The notes beneath the pieces were generated by a model that was not told the DNA's origin, did not search any database, and saw only the letters and a program-made list of their open reading frames with translations. A DNA stretch of 64,000 nucleotides. Source: Volvox africanus (taxonomy: Eukaryota; Chlorophyta; Chlorophyceae; Chlamydomonadales; Volvocaceae). The stretch lies in contig BSDZ01000086.1 of assembly GCA_030268105.1 (NCBI GenBank), positions 1,240,001 to 1,304,000 on the forward strand. Reading direction: 5' to 3'. The position numbers were made by a program, and so were the translations under genes. Within the stretch, counting starts at the first letter, position 1, and each line of letters starts with the position of its first letter. Shown one piece after another: positions 1-13,221 of the stretch.

Positions 1-3000
1 CCGGCAGCTGGTGGACGCCGTACACTCATGTTGGCATCGCTTCCTGGCCTCTCTCCGGTGCCATCGGCAGGCGCGGGGGTGCCGACCGTCTGACCACCTG
101 ATGCGGTGAATGGAGCCGAGGGCAGACGGGTGGCCCCCAAAGAACCATCCACATCCACATCACCATCCCGCAGCAAGGTCTGCTGCATCGCAACCAGAAG
201 CTCGTCCGCAAAAGGCACCTGTGGCTGCGCCAGCTTTTCATTCGGTCCCATAGGAGCGGATGGCTTCGCCGCAGGCGCCATTCCAGTCGCCGAACCTCCG
301 GCTCCGTTACCAATCGACGGAGAGATATGGCCGCGCCCAGGATTCTGCTGCTGCAGCTGATTTGCTTGCAGTTTCAGGAATGGAAGTGCCTGTGATGGTT
401 GCAGTTGCGACTGCTGCTGATGCACGAACTGATGCTTGGGTGATAATGGTAACGTACTGCCATGTGCAGAGCCCGGGCACGTGCGGCCGCTGCCGCCTGC
501 ATCCTCCATACCGCCAGTATTGCCTATGTTCAGAGCTATACCCTGATGTGACGAAGGCATCGCCAATGGAGCCCCTGCTGCGACCGCACTCGGGGACATG
601 TTCAGCTCAAGGATGGAAGGAGAACGTGGTTGCATGGTTAATCCGTCCCTCGAGGCCTCACGGCTGACCAGCTGGCTGATTGGCGCTGCGCTGCTACCAC
701 TCGGCTGCTTAGGTAAAGCACCTGCGGTTCACAAGAAATCGTGTGAGCGGAACGGAGAACGGAAATACGCACAACAGTTCGCGAAAATGTGACGCAATTT
801 GAGGCAGGCACGTCGCAAGAGATGCCATGAGGACAAAAGGACGACGAAAGCTGAGCTCCTTGGACTAAAGCTTGCAGCTGATATGCTCCAAATATATCAT
901 CCTAAAGAGGTCATAACGCGCGGCCAAATTGCTGTTAACAGCATGATGCACGAGCCCGCCTAACGATGGATCCACGCACAGCACCAATCCTGGAGCTTAG
1001 ACCAGCATTGTTGGTAAGGGCGAGTACTGCTGCCCCGCGAAAACTCCACTCGCAACAGAGCGAATATCGCGTGATCCGCTCACTTTTGCCATCCTGTAAT
1101 TGCCCCATGCCGCCTCCCCCGCTCGCGCTCTGCTGGTGCAGGTATTGCAGCCCATTGCCCGTGCTTGTCGGCCGTGGCAACCGCGGCGGTTGGTACACAA
1201 TCTCGTCCTCCACTCCGTCATCATCTGTACCAGTCCTTCCAATTCCGCTGGCACCTCCTACGCTGCAAGCGCTGCTATCACCCACAGTTGCATTTGCGCG
1301 CGGCAATAATTCCCCATGGTCAGTACGCTGTGGATAGTTGGCACATGTCGGTCCCGATCCCCCGACATTGACTTGGTGTGGTGGTACCGTGTCGGACGCA
1401 TCACCACCATTGAGCATTTGCGGTGACGGCGGCAGAGGTTGTGCCAGACCAGATGGATGCTGTTGCTGTGCTGGGACCAACAATGCAGTTGGGAAGACAG
1501 CATCAGTCATGATCCTGTCTTCGATTTCGCTTCCTCTAATGTTGTCCAGCATGGCATCCGCCACATCCATTCCACTGTGGGAAATACGTTTGCTCTGCTG
1601 TTGCTGTTTCTCCTGCTCTATGCCGCCGTTCAGCAGTCGCTGCTGCTGTTGCTGCTGCTGACCGCCGTTACCACTAGCGCCACCTTTCAAGCCGGATGCT
1701 GTTGCTGCTGCAGAGCTGTTTCCGGGGGCCAAGCCATTATGCACATTCATTTGCCCCTCCGTGCTTGCAGGGGGGTTGACCAGGTTGCCGCCTGCTGCGG
1801 CGGCTGCGTTGCCGCTGCCGCCGCCAAGCAGACTGGCCTGCTGCCCTGCATGTATCACCGTGGCGCGCACCACAGCGTTTCGAAAACCCCGCACCGCGCG
1901 GGTCAGCTCCTGTGCTAGCGCTGAGCCTGGCGGCGGTACGGCAACAGAGGCCGCAGGTGCATGCCATGGCGATGTCGTCGATGAATGCGGCACACGCGGG
2001 CTTATGGATGCCGACGGACCAGCGGCAGTGGCCGCCAACAGCAGACCGGGGCCCAGTGCATCATCCAGGTGCCTGCGCAACCGTCGACGGACCAAGCCAA
2101 AGCCAAAATCAATAATTAATCCTTCGATTACATTATCAATCCTTGCCAGCACACCTGCATACTGCTAAGTATGTGACCGTTTATGAACATCCGTGTGCAT
2201 ATTTGTATGAACTACCCTTTCCCCCCTAACTGCTGATTGTCCCCCACCCTTGTGACTCCCTTAACGTCAGCCACGCGCACCTGAGTGCCTGCAGCATTCT
2301 TGCAACGCGCACCGCGAACACAGCCACCCCGCCCGGTGATTCTGAGGTTGCAGGCCAGGCCGCCGCCACACTAACAACGGGTGCCAGCGGGCCGAATCCA
2401 GCAAGCTCCGAATCCTCTGGAAGGCTGCGGTGCCGCACCGCGGGGTCCTGCAAGGACAAGAATCGCAACAGTAAACGACATCAGCAATAAGGAGTAGAAA
2501 ACTAAATGTCATACCCAACCATACATTGGGCACATTGATATCACGCCTGAACGTCGTTCGTGTGTCAATAGCAAGCACAGCATTTTCTGCTGGTGTCATG
2601 AGCACCTTGAAGACTGCTTTGTCCGCACCCTTGGAACGTATTGACACGTGTACAAGATTTTGCATGTCAAGCACAAGAACCTCTACACGTCACCTCTACA
2701 AGTCACCGAAACCTCCAGGTACGCACCTGCCAATCCTGGTCGTGGGCCCGCCGCCGTGTCAAGTCGGAAAGGTGCATTGCGAGGCGTGCTGCTGCCGTTA
2801 GAAATGCACAGCGTGCCGTCACTTCCGCCGCCACTTCCGGTGGCACTTCGGTGCTGCCCACGCCGGATCCGGACCCTGATCCGGTGATCGTCCCTGCCGG
2901 CTTAGGACTCAGCACCTCCGGGTTTGACACTATCCATGCAAGCATGACGTGACAAGCCGCTGACGCGGCTCCGAACCCGGTTTCAACATCACCTACGCCA

Positions 3001-6000
3001 CCCCCTGCGGCCGCTATACCCGCCATGCTGGCGGCCACTGACGTTACTATCGCCGCGAACCGCATTGCAACTGTCAGTGAGTTGCACATTAGCTCTGCGC
3101 GCTTAGCGGCCGCCGCGTAGCTGGTGCCAGCGACACCTTCACCGCCGGCAGCGCCGCCACCCGCCGAGACACTATGCACGGAGAAGATATTCATGATGGC
3201 CAAATGGAACAGCAGCTGATCCGCGTCGGGGGCCTTTTGGAGGATAGCCCGGCAGCCAGGATTATCTGCGCACGGAGGATATCCAAAAGCGGCACAGATT
3301 CCGGTTGGGAAAGCAGTAATGAGTCCAAGGGTGATGCTAGGCTATGCTGGACAGGCTTCCCGGCGTACAAGGAAACCTCCGACTAAATGCAAAGCGACAG
3401 AACGGAAGAGCACGAGGCGTAAACACAAGTCGCACCTGCATCCACAGGGACCCTTAGCAATCCTTTTCCCATGCTCCCTCGCCTAAACCAAATGACTTAC
3501 AGTCCCAGCCCTATCCCCAGGTAGCAAAATCCTCACCCAGCATCGTTTCTAAATCGCGCATAGCTGCGGCCAGAACCTCCGGGAACTGGTGCAAGTTGAT
3601 TTTGTCAAACAGCATGCCGTGCAGCCGCACAAATCGCACGGCCACATCGGCCACATGGCCCGCAGCAGTGCGCACATCAGCTTCATGACCGCCTTGCAGC
3701 GCCGCAGTGGCATGTGAGGAGGCAATGTTGTCGTACCTATGGCATACACAAAGAAACAACAGCTTGGCGGGTCTTAGGAGGGTAAGCTTGCGGACGTAAT
3801 ACGGCCCTGCCACGTACACTAGTGCTCCAAGAAAAACTTAACAGAACGTGATCCACGAACTTGCATCCAGAAAACGACCTGTACGTTAGCAGTGTTAGGG
3901 GACTAGACACTACTGCCTTCATGCATCTCACACTTACACATAGCACTTTGAAGGCACGAGCGAGAGTTTTCGTACACGCATCAAGGACACAAAATGCAAC
4001 ACAACCCTACCTATTCCTGTTCTTCTCAAACAGCATCAGCAGGTTCTCTCTCGCCGTGGCAAAAGGCATGGAAACCGCCAGGCTACGGAAATAGTAGTAC
4101 ACGGCCCGTAGCTCGTCGTTAGTATAGTAGGACATGACGGCCATCTGATTGTATGGATTGCCGGAAGCTGGTAGTACGCGAGCCGCCTGGCGGTAATAAG
4201 ACCTGGCGCGCTCCCATAATGGCCTCGCTGAGGCAGCGCGGTCCTTCAGGGCCATACTTTGGTATCTGCAGCGCATGCAAGAACGAAGAACAGCACATTA
4301 TTCAGAACAATTGGACATGGCCCAAAAATCGGCGGCGTTCGCAAGCTAATGCGGCCCCCGAGCTGCCCGGCGCCATCGGCTTGCACGTGCTTGATACTGA
4401 CACGTATTTTCGAGCTCCTCACCGGGTCTCCTGCCCGCATGGTGTTTCTAAGCCTGGAACTCCTCAGCTCATAACTCCATGTCGAATTTGGCCATCAAAT
4501 TTGAACCTACCCCACGCATAAACGCTCATGCTTCAATGCATGCATCTAAAACAGAACATGTGTTTTACCTCCCTAAACGCACACCTAGAGTGGCTCCTCA
4601 TCTCTGCACATTTTCCGGTATAGGAGCGCCTTTCAGATATATTTCAGGTGTCTTGAGACCCGCAGCAAAATGCGTCAGCTGTAGCCCCGACTGAAACGTG
4701 TGCTGGGAGCAATGGACAAGTCCTTCCTACTGAAGCTTTATAATCGCAAACGATGGTTAGTCTAGTTGCAATGCTCTCATTGTGCCTTGTCAAGCCTCAC
4801 TTCACTAAGCGATGCTTTTACCTTTTCCCACCGGAATACCATTAACTAACCAATCACCAAACAGCCACTAGCACCCCTTTACTTACACCACCGACGTGCC
4901 CTTAAAAATGCGGTTAGGACTCGGACGGGCGACGGCTTTTAATGGTGTCCCCGGAATACGGCCTTCCTATGCTTCCTCTGGTTCTTGGATCCCCCGTTCT
5001 TTCCCTGGGCCTGGGCCTGGGGCCACCATTCACCGAACCCTTGCGTTGGCTGAGGCTAAGGGCTAGTTAATTGCTAGTGCCACGGAGCACTGACGATCAG
5101 CGCTCATAAATTGCGTCATCCCATGTCCTCAAACGCGTAAATGGGCCTTCGGACTCTACCAGTAAATACCCTTCTAGCAAGCATCCACCCCCACGCGGAC
5201 GGTAGCTTCCTCTCCCGCACGGAGAGTAGATTAATAGCGTCCAATACAAAGCATTTTGGATTTTAGAGCCCAATAGACCCCAACTCTACATAATCCTACA
5301 TAATCCTACAAAACCACATTTACGGCACAGGATGCACATACACATTCATACCCCAAGTGTTCGCCTAGTGAACCCACTCACACGACCGGCCCAACCCACC
5401 CACCTGCACAGATCCCCCAGGTAAATGAGACAGCGATCTACTGATTGCCGTGCCTCGGGCGTTCGAGGACATGTTGCGCGCGGTACACAGTCCTGGATCT
5501 CCATCTGCAGCGCTGCATCCAGGTCCACGACCGCACCAACATTGCCATGCACCCACTGTAGCTTCCACACCATCTTGCGGTAAAACGCTAGAGCCTCGTC
5601 CAGGAAGCGCATATATGCGGCGGTGGTACGTCCAAGCTGTGCGCGCGCCTCCTCTGGAGAGCACAGCATGGCGGCTCCTGGCGTAGATGTGCCACCACCG
5701 GCGCCACTAGACATTGAGACGCCAGAGGTCGCAGACCCCGCTGTTCCCCTAACAAGTGTCTCCAGTGCTCTAATACGGCTACGAAACTCCTCAATGGGCT
5801 TGTAGAACACGGCCTTCCATAAATTAGGCTCCGCCTCGTTGGCGTACGCGAAGTCGTAGTGCCCAAACATGAGCGCTTCGTAAGTGCCTTGCAATGTGGC
5901 ACGCAGCCGGCGAACGTCGGGGTCCCAGAAGCTCTTCTTCCGCATCTCTGCGCGGAGCCGCTTCTCCAGCTCCAGAACCTGGTCCCACAGTGGCGGCGCC

Positions 6001-6266
6001 GGGGGATGGTGTTGCCGCCCGACGCCGCTAATAACTGCGGAGCCGCCGACAGCTGCAGCCGACATAGCCATGGCTGCTCCTGCTTGGGGAGAGATGGCCC
6101 CGATAGCGGCCGTTCCGGCCAAGGTGCCTGCAGAGCCACCCGTGTGCGGCGCCGGCAGCCCACGGTACGGCGTGAGTGGGGGCGGATTAAACGGGAAGCC
6201 ATTATGGCGGCCCGCCTTTGGAGATGAAGGTTCGTAAAGCATGGTGCCCGAAGAACTGGGTCTCAT
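1..6266 (-). CDS. SMG7: SMG7/EST1-like nonsense-mediated mRNA decay factor (3' end off window)
   Basis: SMG7 proteins bind phosphorylated UPF1 through a 14-3-3-like TPR domain and send nonsense-containing mRNAs to decay. Seen here, in phase: exons 6266-5404, 4265-4011, 3736-3537, 3265-2727, 2447-2281, 2141-1084 and 721 to the left edge, about 1267 codons in the window. Exon 1 begins with a low-complexity leader, then the EST1 N-terminal helices (LWDQVLELEKRLRAEM, YDFAYANEAEPNLWKAVFYK, ending GDLCR). Exon 2 holds the family hallmark ARSYYRQAARVLPASGNPYN followed by QMAVMSYYTNDELRAVYYYF. Exons 3-5 hold the downstream EST1 helical domain (RFVRLHGMLFDKINLHQFPE; LPEDSELAGFGPLAP). From exon 6 on the protein is a long Gly/Ala/Ser/Gln-rich disordered region with a polyglutamine run. 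Start chosen at 6266, the first Met of the open frame. Family call is firm; SMG7 rather than SMG5 or SMG6 is inferred from the EST1 block order and absence of a PIN domain in the visible part, but the C-terminus is missing. Confidence 0.88.
1621..1680 (-). repeat. CAG/CTG-rich tract encoding polyglutamine
   Basis: Imperfect CTG/TTG run on the plus strand that reads as consecutive Gln codons in the sixth exon of the SMG7-like gene. A second Gln cluster lies around 1590-1610, and Gln pairs recur near 330-420. These are typical of disordered regions in volvocine proteins. Confidence 0.7.
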
Positions 6267-9200
6267 CTCCTGTTACCGACTGGCTGCTGATGAAGATGAC
6301 GCACACGCAGTTCCGCTTTGTCCCAGACGTGCAGAAGTGTCGTTTCAAGATAGACAATCGATCTACACCTTTAATTATGTGTTCGCATTAAGTCCAATAT
6401 GCAGGAAGATGTCGTGAAGTGCTGCCCTCTGAGGGTCTTCTCCAGTATCAGGCACCAGAACAAGGTTGCACAAGCCTTCCTATTCTCAGTGACAACAATC
6501 ACGTAGGAAGCTCGGCCTAAGCCGCCTTCGCCACGATGACCATCGCCTTGGCCAACAAACTGCCGACGTGTCCTGTCAGGACCCTCACGAGCCCTTGTGC
6601 TTGATGAAGCTGATACAAAGGGTTAAGCAAAGTGATTATGAGGTACCCTTTTCGCGTTAGCGTTGTTCTGCGGTCGCAAGAAGGGGCTTTTGCTGCCCAA
6701 CCGCTTGCCGGCACAGTCAAGCTCCAAAAGCAGTAATCTACGAACGAATTATGACCTACATGCGGTTTAGGCAAGGTTTTAGGCAAAAGTCAACAATGAA
6801 AAGCTGAGCGTCCACGAGTCCTGGCAAGATTTCCATAAACAATAAAGTGCTACATCAAAATAAGCATGTAGCCATGATGAAACATATTGATCTACCTTCA
6901 GAAAAATGACATTCCTTCGGAAGCACACTGCGGCTGCGCCGAGTTGTATGCTGGCAGTGTAGAGAGGGACTACCTAATGTTCTTGTGTTATCGAGGTGCA
7001 AACCTCTAGAATTGCTAAGCGTTTGGACTTTGTAGTATGACAAGACAGCGCTATGCAAGGTACCTGCTATTCCAAAATAGCCTATTGCATAAAACGTTTC
7101 TTCGCTTGTACTTAAGCTTGGATAAGGTATATGCTGGTAATGAAAGCCTTGATAGCACAGAATGTCAGTAGTACAGGAGGACGAAATGTTGGACGAGCAA
7201 CTCATGCCGCAGAAAAGCCGGCTACCTAAGATTGACCACGTGCACATAGTGATGTCATATTTGTCTTTTACGTATCCACATTAGGTTCAACCTCTGTTGA
7301 GGACTACCGTGATGCAACAACAATTGGTGGACCTTTGTGGACCTGACGCCTGAAGGCGTTGCTAGAGTCCAGTACGAGCTGCCTCACGTCATACGGTGTC
7401 CTTACCCCGAGCCCCTAGAGGATAGAGTAATTGAGGCATTGCACACGCCCGGTCCACAGGAAGACCATAGCAAGGCAACAGCCTGGCGCGTGGAGGGTAA
7501 CAAAGACCTTGCGCCGATATCTGCCGTTTTAGGTACCTGTCTTACATTCAGGGTGCAGTGGCTCTTGGGTACTGAATCACAGGTGCCTACCCTTGGGCCC
7601 GTACTACATTATCGAGGTGACTTGAAAATAGTCTGTGATGTAGCTACGGTTGCTCTGCCCCTCATGTCAAGCGTTGCTGACGTGAGGGAACGAGAGGGTT
7701 AGGACTTGTCCGTCCTATGATGCACAGTGGAGCGCTCGCTGATCGGTCGTACAAACCGTCCGACGGGCGGTTAAGCAGGTTACAGGCATTCCCCAGTTCC
7801 AAAAGCAATGTAGGTTTTAACGGATCCTGTGACCATTGGTGGATAATACTAAATGCGACGATGGGGATTGCCTGCTTATTGAGTCCGGACGTGTGAGCAA
7901 TTGGGACTAATATGACATCACACCAGTGACCTAAGCCGATGGTCGCGCGGTCCCCATCGCCAGCGTACAGTAACCCCGAAACAGTGCTCGGTGTCTGGGC
8001 GAGCTTCCTTCAGCTAATCATAACCGGCACCTAGCCGCACAGGTTCCCCCAGCCGGATACAGCTGGCCCAACCCGGCATCTGGGTTTGTAAGGGAGCCCC
8101 TGGAGATGCTATCTGCACCCGAAAGGCCCCTGGAGCGAGCTCCTGACTGTCATCCAGCTCTGGGACATCTGCCATACTTGGAAAGATGCTCGGCCTTATC
8201 CGAGCCCCAATTCTTATCGCTATGATAGGGAGCAAGCTCAACACTCCAAAAACACGCATGACACCGATCAAGTTAAGCATTTCTACACGTACTTATGCGC
8301 ACGCCACCGCTTTCCATTCTACTGCTTCTTCTCTATATGTCAACTATGTTTGACATGTAGAGAAGAGGCTTGAAATTCGACACGCAAATGCTCGGAAATC
8401 CTTTTTTCTAGATGAGGTAGGTTGTCCGTTCACCCCACAGCCATTCATCTTCAGCCAACCTAAGCGCCAACTGGCTTTCCACGTACGCTGGCAGGGCAAG
8501 CCCGCAGGAGGAACAGATGAAACTGGTGAAGCCGAGTTAGCAGTTCACCAGTGCCGCATGATCGGGAACGCAGATTTGGCCCGGTGCAAGCAGGGGCAAC
8601 TGCCCCTGCCAATACCCGTACCCTTGATGCCATATATATCGGGATTGCCCTCTTTCCGGAGACCCTCCTACATCTTTTTCCAACCTCGCACAGGTTTTCA
8701 ATAACGCACAAGCATGGTCAGCTACTCTGGCCCAGGCTAAATTCACTACACTAGTACATTTCCATTTGCCGTTAATGTCTTGCAATCCTTAGCACCGTCT
8801 TGCACAGCAACCGTGCTCAGCGTACGGAAGACAGATATGCCGCAGTAATGGAGCAGAAAAGGGGAACCAAGGCGCACTTTCGGCGCCAGGAGGTATCCAG
8901 CTGGGGGCATTGGCCTTAAGCTCCATAATAAAGTATATGTATGGTGGGAGGTGCTGGTGGTTGTAGGAGAACAACGGGGGATCTGGCAGCGGCAGCAATA
9001 ACAGCAGCGCCGATGTCAGAGTAGTTGCCGATCTTTGAGCACATCCTGAGCCAGAAAGAAAGCGAAAACACTGCGGAAGGTAGGTACCAGCCAGGGTTAG
9101 GTAGGTCACAATAATGTCATTCTCCTTTTTAAACATGCGACTGGAGACCTATGAGAGAGCCGGAGACGGCGGATCCCGTTGGGCTAATAGCATATGACTG

Positions 9201-12200
9201 TAGGTGGTCCAATACCTAGATGGGTGGCTGGGCCAATAGCCCTAGCATTCTACAAATCAAAAGTGATAACTTAAGAGAGCAATATTCGTATGCGCTCTAT
9301 TGGTTGTGAGGGCAATGATGCCTAGTCAGCAAAACAGCTATGCAGTTGCGCTTCTAGTTTTACGATGTGGCAGCTGGGGTCACGGGACCCAGGGGTGTCC
9401 CTGAGACACAAAGGCGATGAAACGCGGAAACAGGAAAATCGGTCTGGAGGACAGACGGAACGCGGCCCTTCCCCCCATACCCGCAATCCGAATCAAAGGC
9501 AGTTTCACAGCTAGTCCATAACGCTCCACATACCAGTCGCCCCATGCTCTGCGCCGCCCCCGCCCATGACTCTCAATCACCTTGGCAGCATTACTTGCCC
9601 TCCAGCGATTAGCCGACGTAGCTCCTGCACGTTAGAGCCCGGGAATCGGAAAGGACACCGCGCGGAACAAGAGACCTGAGTCCGGTACTTATCCCTGGCC
9701 TAAATCGCTCATGCCTGAGGCCCGCTCATCGCAGTAGGCAGAGAGCTAACAGGAGGCTCATTTGCGGGACATGCTGTTAGGCTGAAGAACTGGGAAAGTT
9801 ATCGCTCACGGAAAACAGCGGTGAAGAGGATCCGAGCTGGTCACCATGAGCACAAGCCTATATCTTGACGCTAAATACAGACGATATATATACATATATG
9901 TGTGTGTGTGTGAGCATGAGTCACTTCAGCGGCAACGCAGTGCACCCTGGCCGTTACTGCTAAGCCACGAGACCTCTTACCGGTATAGACACACGGAGTA
10001 CCTCAATGGTGTGCTCCTCGGCGTCCCGAGCTGCGGCATGTCCCGAGGGAACGGGCTGCATGCGCGGATATGGCCGGGAAAGAGAAACCCCGCGTTTTGG
10101 GCCGTCAGTAAGCTGGTATTGGACGTATGGCAGGAGGACAGGGCAGGGGTTATTTGGTATAGCGGCCCCATGGGGGTCTGGCAGGCAACCGCCTCTCCTT
10201 TCGCCAAATGCCCACTGCACGGGCAGGAAACAGTGAACTACACCCTTCCCTTCCTTGACGGTGACGGTAGAATAGTGAGCAGTCGAGGCTTGGACCTCCC
10301 ATGCCCTGAACCCTGGCTCCGGAAGTTAATCTTGATTCCGCGGGTTCAAGGGTTTCTAGTTCCGCCTGCTGACAATCCTGCAGACAAGCTGCTAAGGTGT
10401 GCGCACACCTGCGGGTCGATGATGAGAAAGGGCTTGAAGGTGTTGCAGCTCCATTTAAGCTCACTTTGGCCCGGATGATCCTCGGATAGCAATGAGACAA
10501 CCTCGCCACCCACCAACATGGCCTGGTTAGGAAAGTGAAAAGCGAGGCAGAGACCGGGGCAAAGTTATGGGCATCGAGTCATATGGAGCTAAAAAGTACG
10601 ACTTCATTATTCGCTATGGGTTTGGTGGGCCCAAGTTTCAGCTCGAGCACCATACAGCCACAGTTTTCGCTCTCCGTCGGATTCACCAAATGCACCATGT
10701 TTACCCCGTGATCTCAAGTCCCACGCCTGGACTTACCTCCTCTGCCATTTCCACTTCAGCACATTGTCGCAGGTCAGTGTGCTTCTGTTTGTCGAAGCCT
10801 CCTGATGGGAAACAGTACATGAGTATGTTGGGGCCCTGGGCGTACTCTCGAACCATGCTCACCTGCAGTTGGAACGGAGCGAAGGGGAGATAGCCATACA
10901 ATGGCGGGGACGCGCAACTTGGGGACCCTCGCAAAGGCCGAACAACCCATGCCCCATACCCCGAGAATGCCGCCCCAAGGTCCCTCCACATCCTTCTGTG
11001 GGCCTACGCTAGACCCCAAGCACAACACAGAGCTGCCATTTAGGGAGTGCCATGTAGTGGCCACGGGTGAAGCAAAGCATCCCTATTCTACACGCACACC
11101 AAGCTGTCATTTTCACTCTAACCCGATACCCTCCCTCCCCAAAGCATCTCTTTCTCCCAAGCAGCTGCATTACTACGGTCAGCCCGAACCCCGGGCCCTC
11201 AATCCTTCCCACGTTCCCCACCTGCGCAGGGGCCGTTTCTGTGGCCGGGTGGAACGGTATTGCCACTGCGAAGCAGAAGCTGCAGTTGGGGTGCCCAACT
11301 ACGTCGTAATGCAATGAGTGCGCCTGGGAAATCACGATAAAACCGTGCACCAGTCCACCGGGACAGCAAGTGCGCGGGATGGCCCCGTAGTGAGGCGGTT
11401 AGGTCAGGGTATGGGACCAGAGAGGCGAGAGCTACAGCAGCTACCACCCAAAGCGAAGAAGGCCGATTGTCAAAGGCAGAAGGAGAGCTAGGCCACGAGG
11501 CCATTGGCCCAGCTGACGTGACGTGACGATTTTCCTCACCTCACCAACATCGGGGGTAAACGTGACGAGACGGTCGTATACGGTAAGGTATCTGCAGGGC
11601 AGTAAGATGACACGTGTCAAAGACCCAGCTAAGTGCTGAGGAAGGCTGAGGAAAGGATAGTGGTAAAAAAACAGCGCACAAATCGATAGTGGTAAAAAAA
11701 TCAGTGCACAAATGGCTAGGAACGTACACGGTTTGCGACATTTAGAACATCATGCATTGTCCTCCTACGGCTGCAGGGAGGGCGTGGGAATGGATAACAG
11801 AAGGAAATTTGGGAAACAATAAGGAAGGCCCAGATGATAGCTGCGGAAGTAATGCATGGCCATAGGGACGGAAGTAATCCATGACCACTAGGAGGGGGAT
11901 CGGATGGAAGACTGATATCTGGGCCAGGAACAAAGTGTACTGGTGGCCGCTCACATTGACGGTAATGAGGCTGGACCGTACTTACCCTCTGGGTCCAACT
12001 AACTCATGCTACAGATGCGGATAATGTCTCCGAACAGCTGTCAGAAGGCATATGGCTGAAGGCCACTTGAATTACGGACCTGAAGCACCCTGGGCAACCA
12101 ACCTTTTATAGACGGGTTGGTCCCTAGTGATGTCAAACCGCTCGTGCCAGGGATGTGGGTCGTTGACATTGCTCGCCGGAAGAGCCGCCTCGACTTATAG

Positions 12201-13221
12201 GCAAGGATAAGGGCAGGAGTGAGGTATAGGGTTCTCAACACGCTAACAATAACGGGAGTACGCAGGATACAGTGCATCGTTAGGGACACGACTCTGAAAA
12301 GCAAATGATACCCTCATATGAGTCAGTGCAATAGCCCATTGTTTGTGTGGGGGTATCGATCATTAAAGGATGTGGGGAAAGCCATGGGGCCGACCCGACT
12401 TAATCGTGATGTAAGTGAAGACCTACCTTCTTTCCCCTCGAACGCGCCCGCCGCAGGCCTTAATGAGTTCGTTGATGCCATCCGTATGCGTGAATCGATT
12501 TGACTACGACTTTGAGCTGAAAAATATACAGTTGTTCGTGTGCACGCCTGGACGAGCGAAGCAGCTCTACTGACGGAGGAAATTTTCATGAGCTGTTCAA
12601 CAGATGTTTATGTTTTTAGCCAGGGTTTCATGCGCATTCATCGAAGGAAGTCTTCGACTAATGTGCCCTGTGACGACGGCTGAACTCTTTAGAACACAAA
12701 CAGACGAGCATCTGTATACATATGTATTTGCAATTAAAGGTACATCCATCATGTTGGAACGGGCAGAATGGATCCATTCGAGAAGCGTTGCAACCGCCGG
12801 TTCCTGCCTTTATTAACTGTATTACCTGTCATGTCATTCTGCATTCGTGGGGTTTTAAGTTTAATTGTATCAGAATTGCAGTATGCATATATAAATACCA
12901 TAGGTTATAATAATTTAAGTAAAGCGTGTTTCTCTTGTTCTTGTCATTAAGATCGAAGGCAAACCTGCATTCAAGTAAAGGCATCCTGCCCAAAAGTAAA
13001 TTGCAGCATATGCGGAAATTATAATTCGTTCCTGTTCCTAACTATCGAGTTGTATCTTCTGTGCGAGGCAGGTGCCCCAGGCGATCCACCGCGCTGAGGG
13101 CACGAACGGGGCCCTGTTGAATTGGCGCAGTGACAGTTAAACATCATTTCCAGCGTGAATTGAAGCGACACTTGCAGCCGCCACGGGATAGCCCCCACTT
13201 AGGTGCCGCCGCTGTGCCGCA
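6267..13221. other. Gene-poor intergenic gap between divergent SMG7-like and M16 peptidase genes
   Basis: About 7 kb with no coding region I can support. Open frames here (for example 7337-7702 and 9846-10478 on +) show no recognised domain, no consistent exon chain and no family motif. The stretch nearest 6267 should hold the SMG7-like promoter and 5' UTR, and the stretch before 13222 that of the peptidase. A TG/TA microsatellite sits near 9880-9915, and a short near-perfect hairpin at 8328-8365 is listed separately. Confidence 0.6.
8328..8365. repeat. Near-perfect inverted repeat, 16-nt arms
   Basis: Arms CTTCTCTATATGTCAA (8328-8343) and TTGACATGTAGAGAAG (8350-8365) pair with one mismatch (an A-C opposition or G-U in RNA) around a 6-nt loop. 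It lies in the gene-poor gap and has no assigned role. It could be a MITE fragment, a small-RNA hairpin or chance. Confidence 0.7.

Noticed and set aside
1439..1918. Leu/Cys-rich plus-strand frame resembling a membrane protein
   Set aside because: It is the antisense of the CAG-rich polyglutamine part of the SMG7-like gene; runs of Leu and Cys come from CTG/TGC codons.
7337..7702. 121-codon plus-strand frame
   Set aside because: Composition looks protein-like, but there is no family similarity I can name and no flanking exons.
9846..10478. 210-codon plus-strand frame
   Set aside because: Starts in a TA/TG microsatellite, has no recognisable motif, and long frames on the other strand overlap it. 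No exon structure or second evidence.
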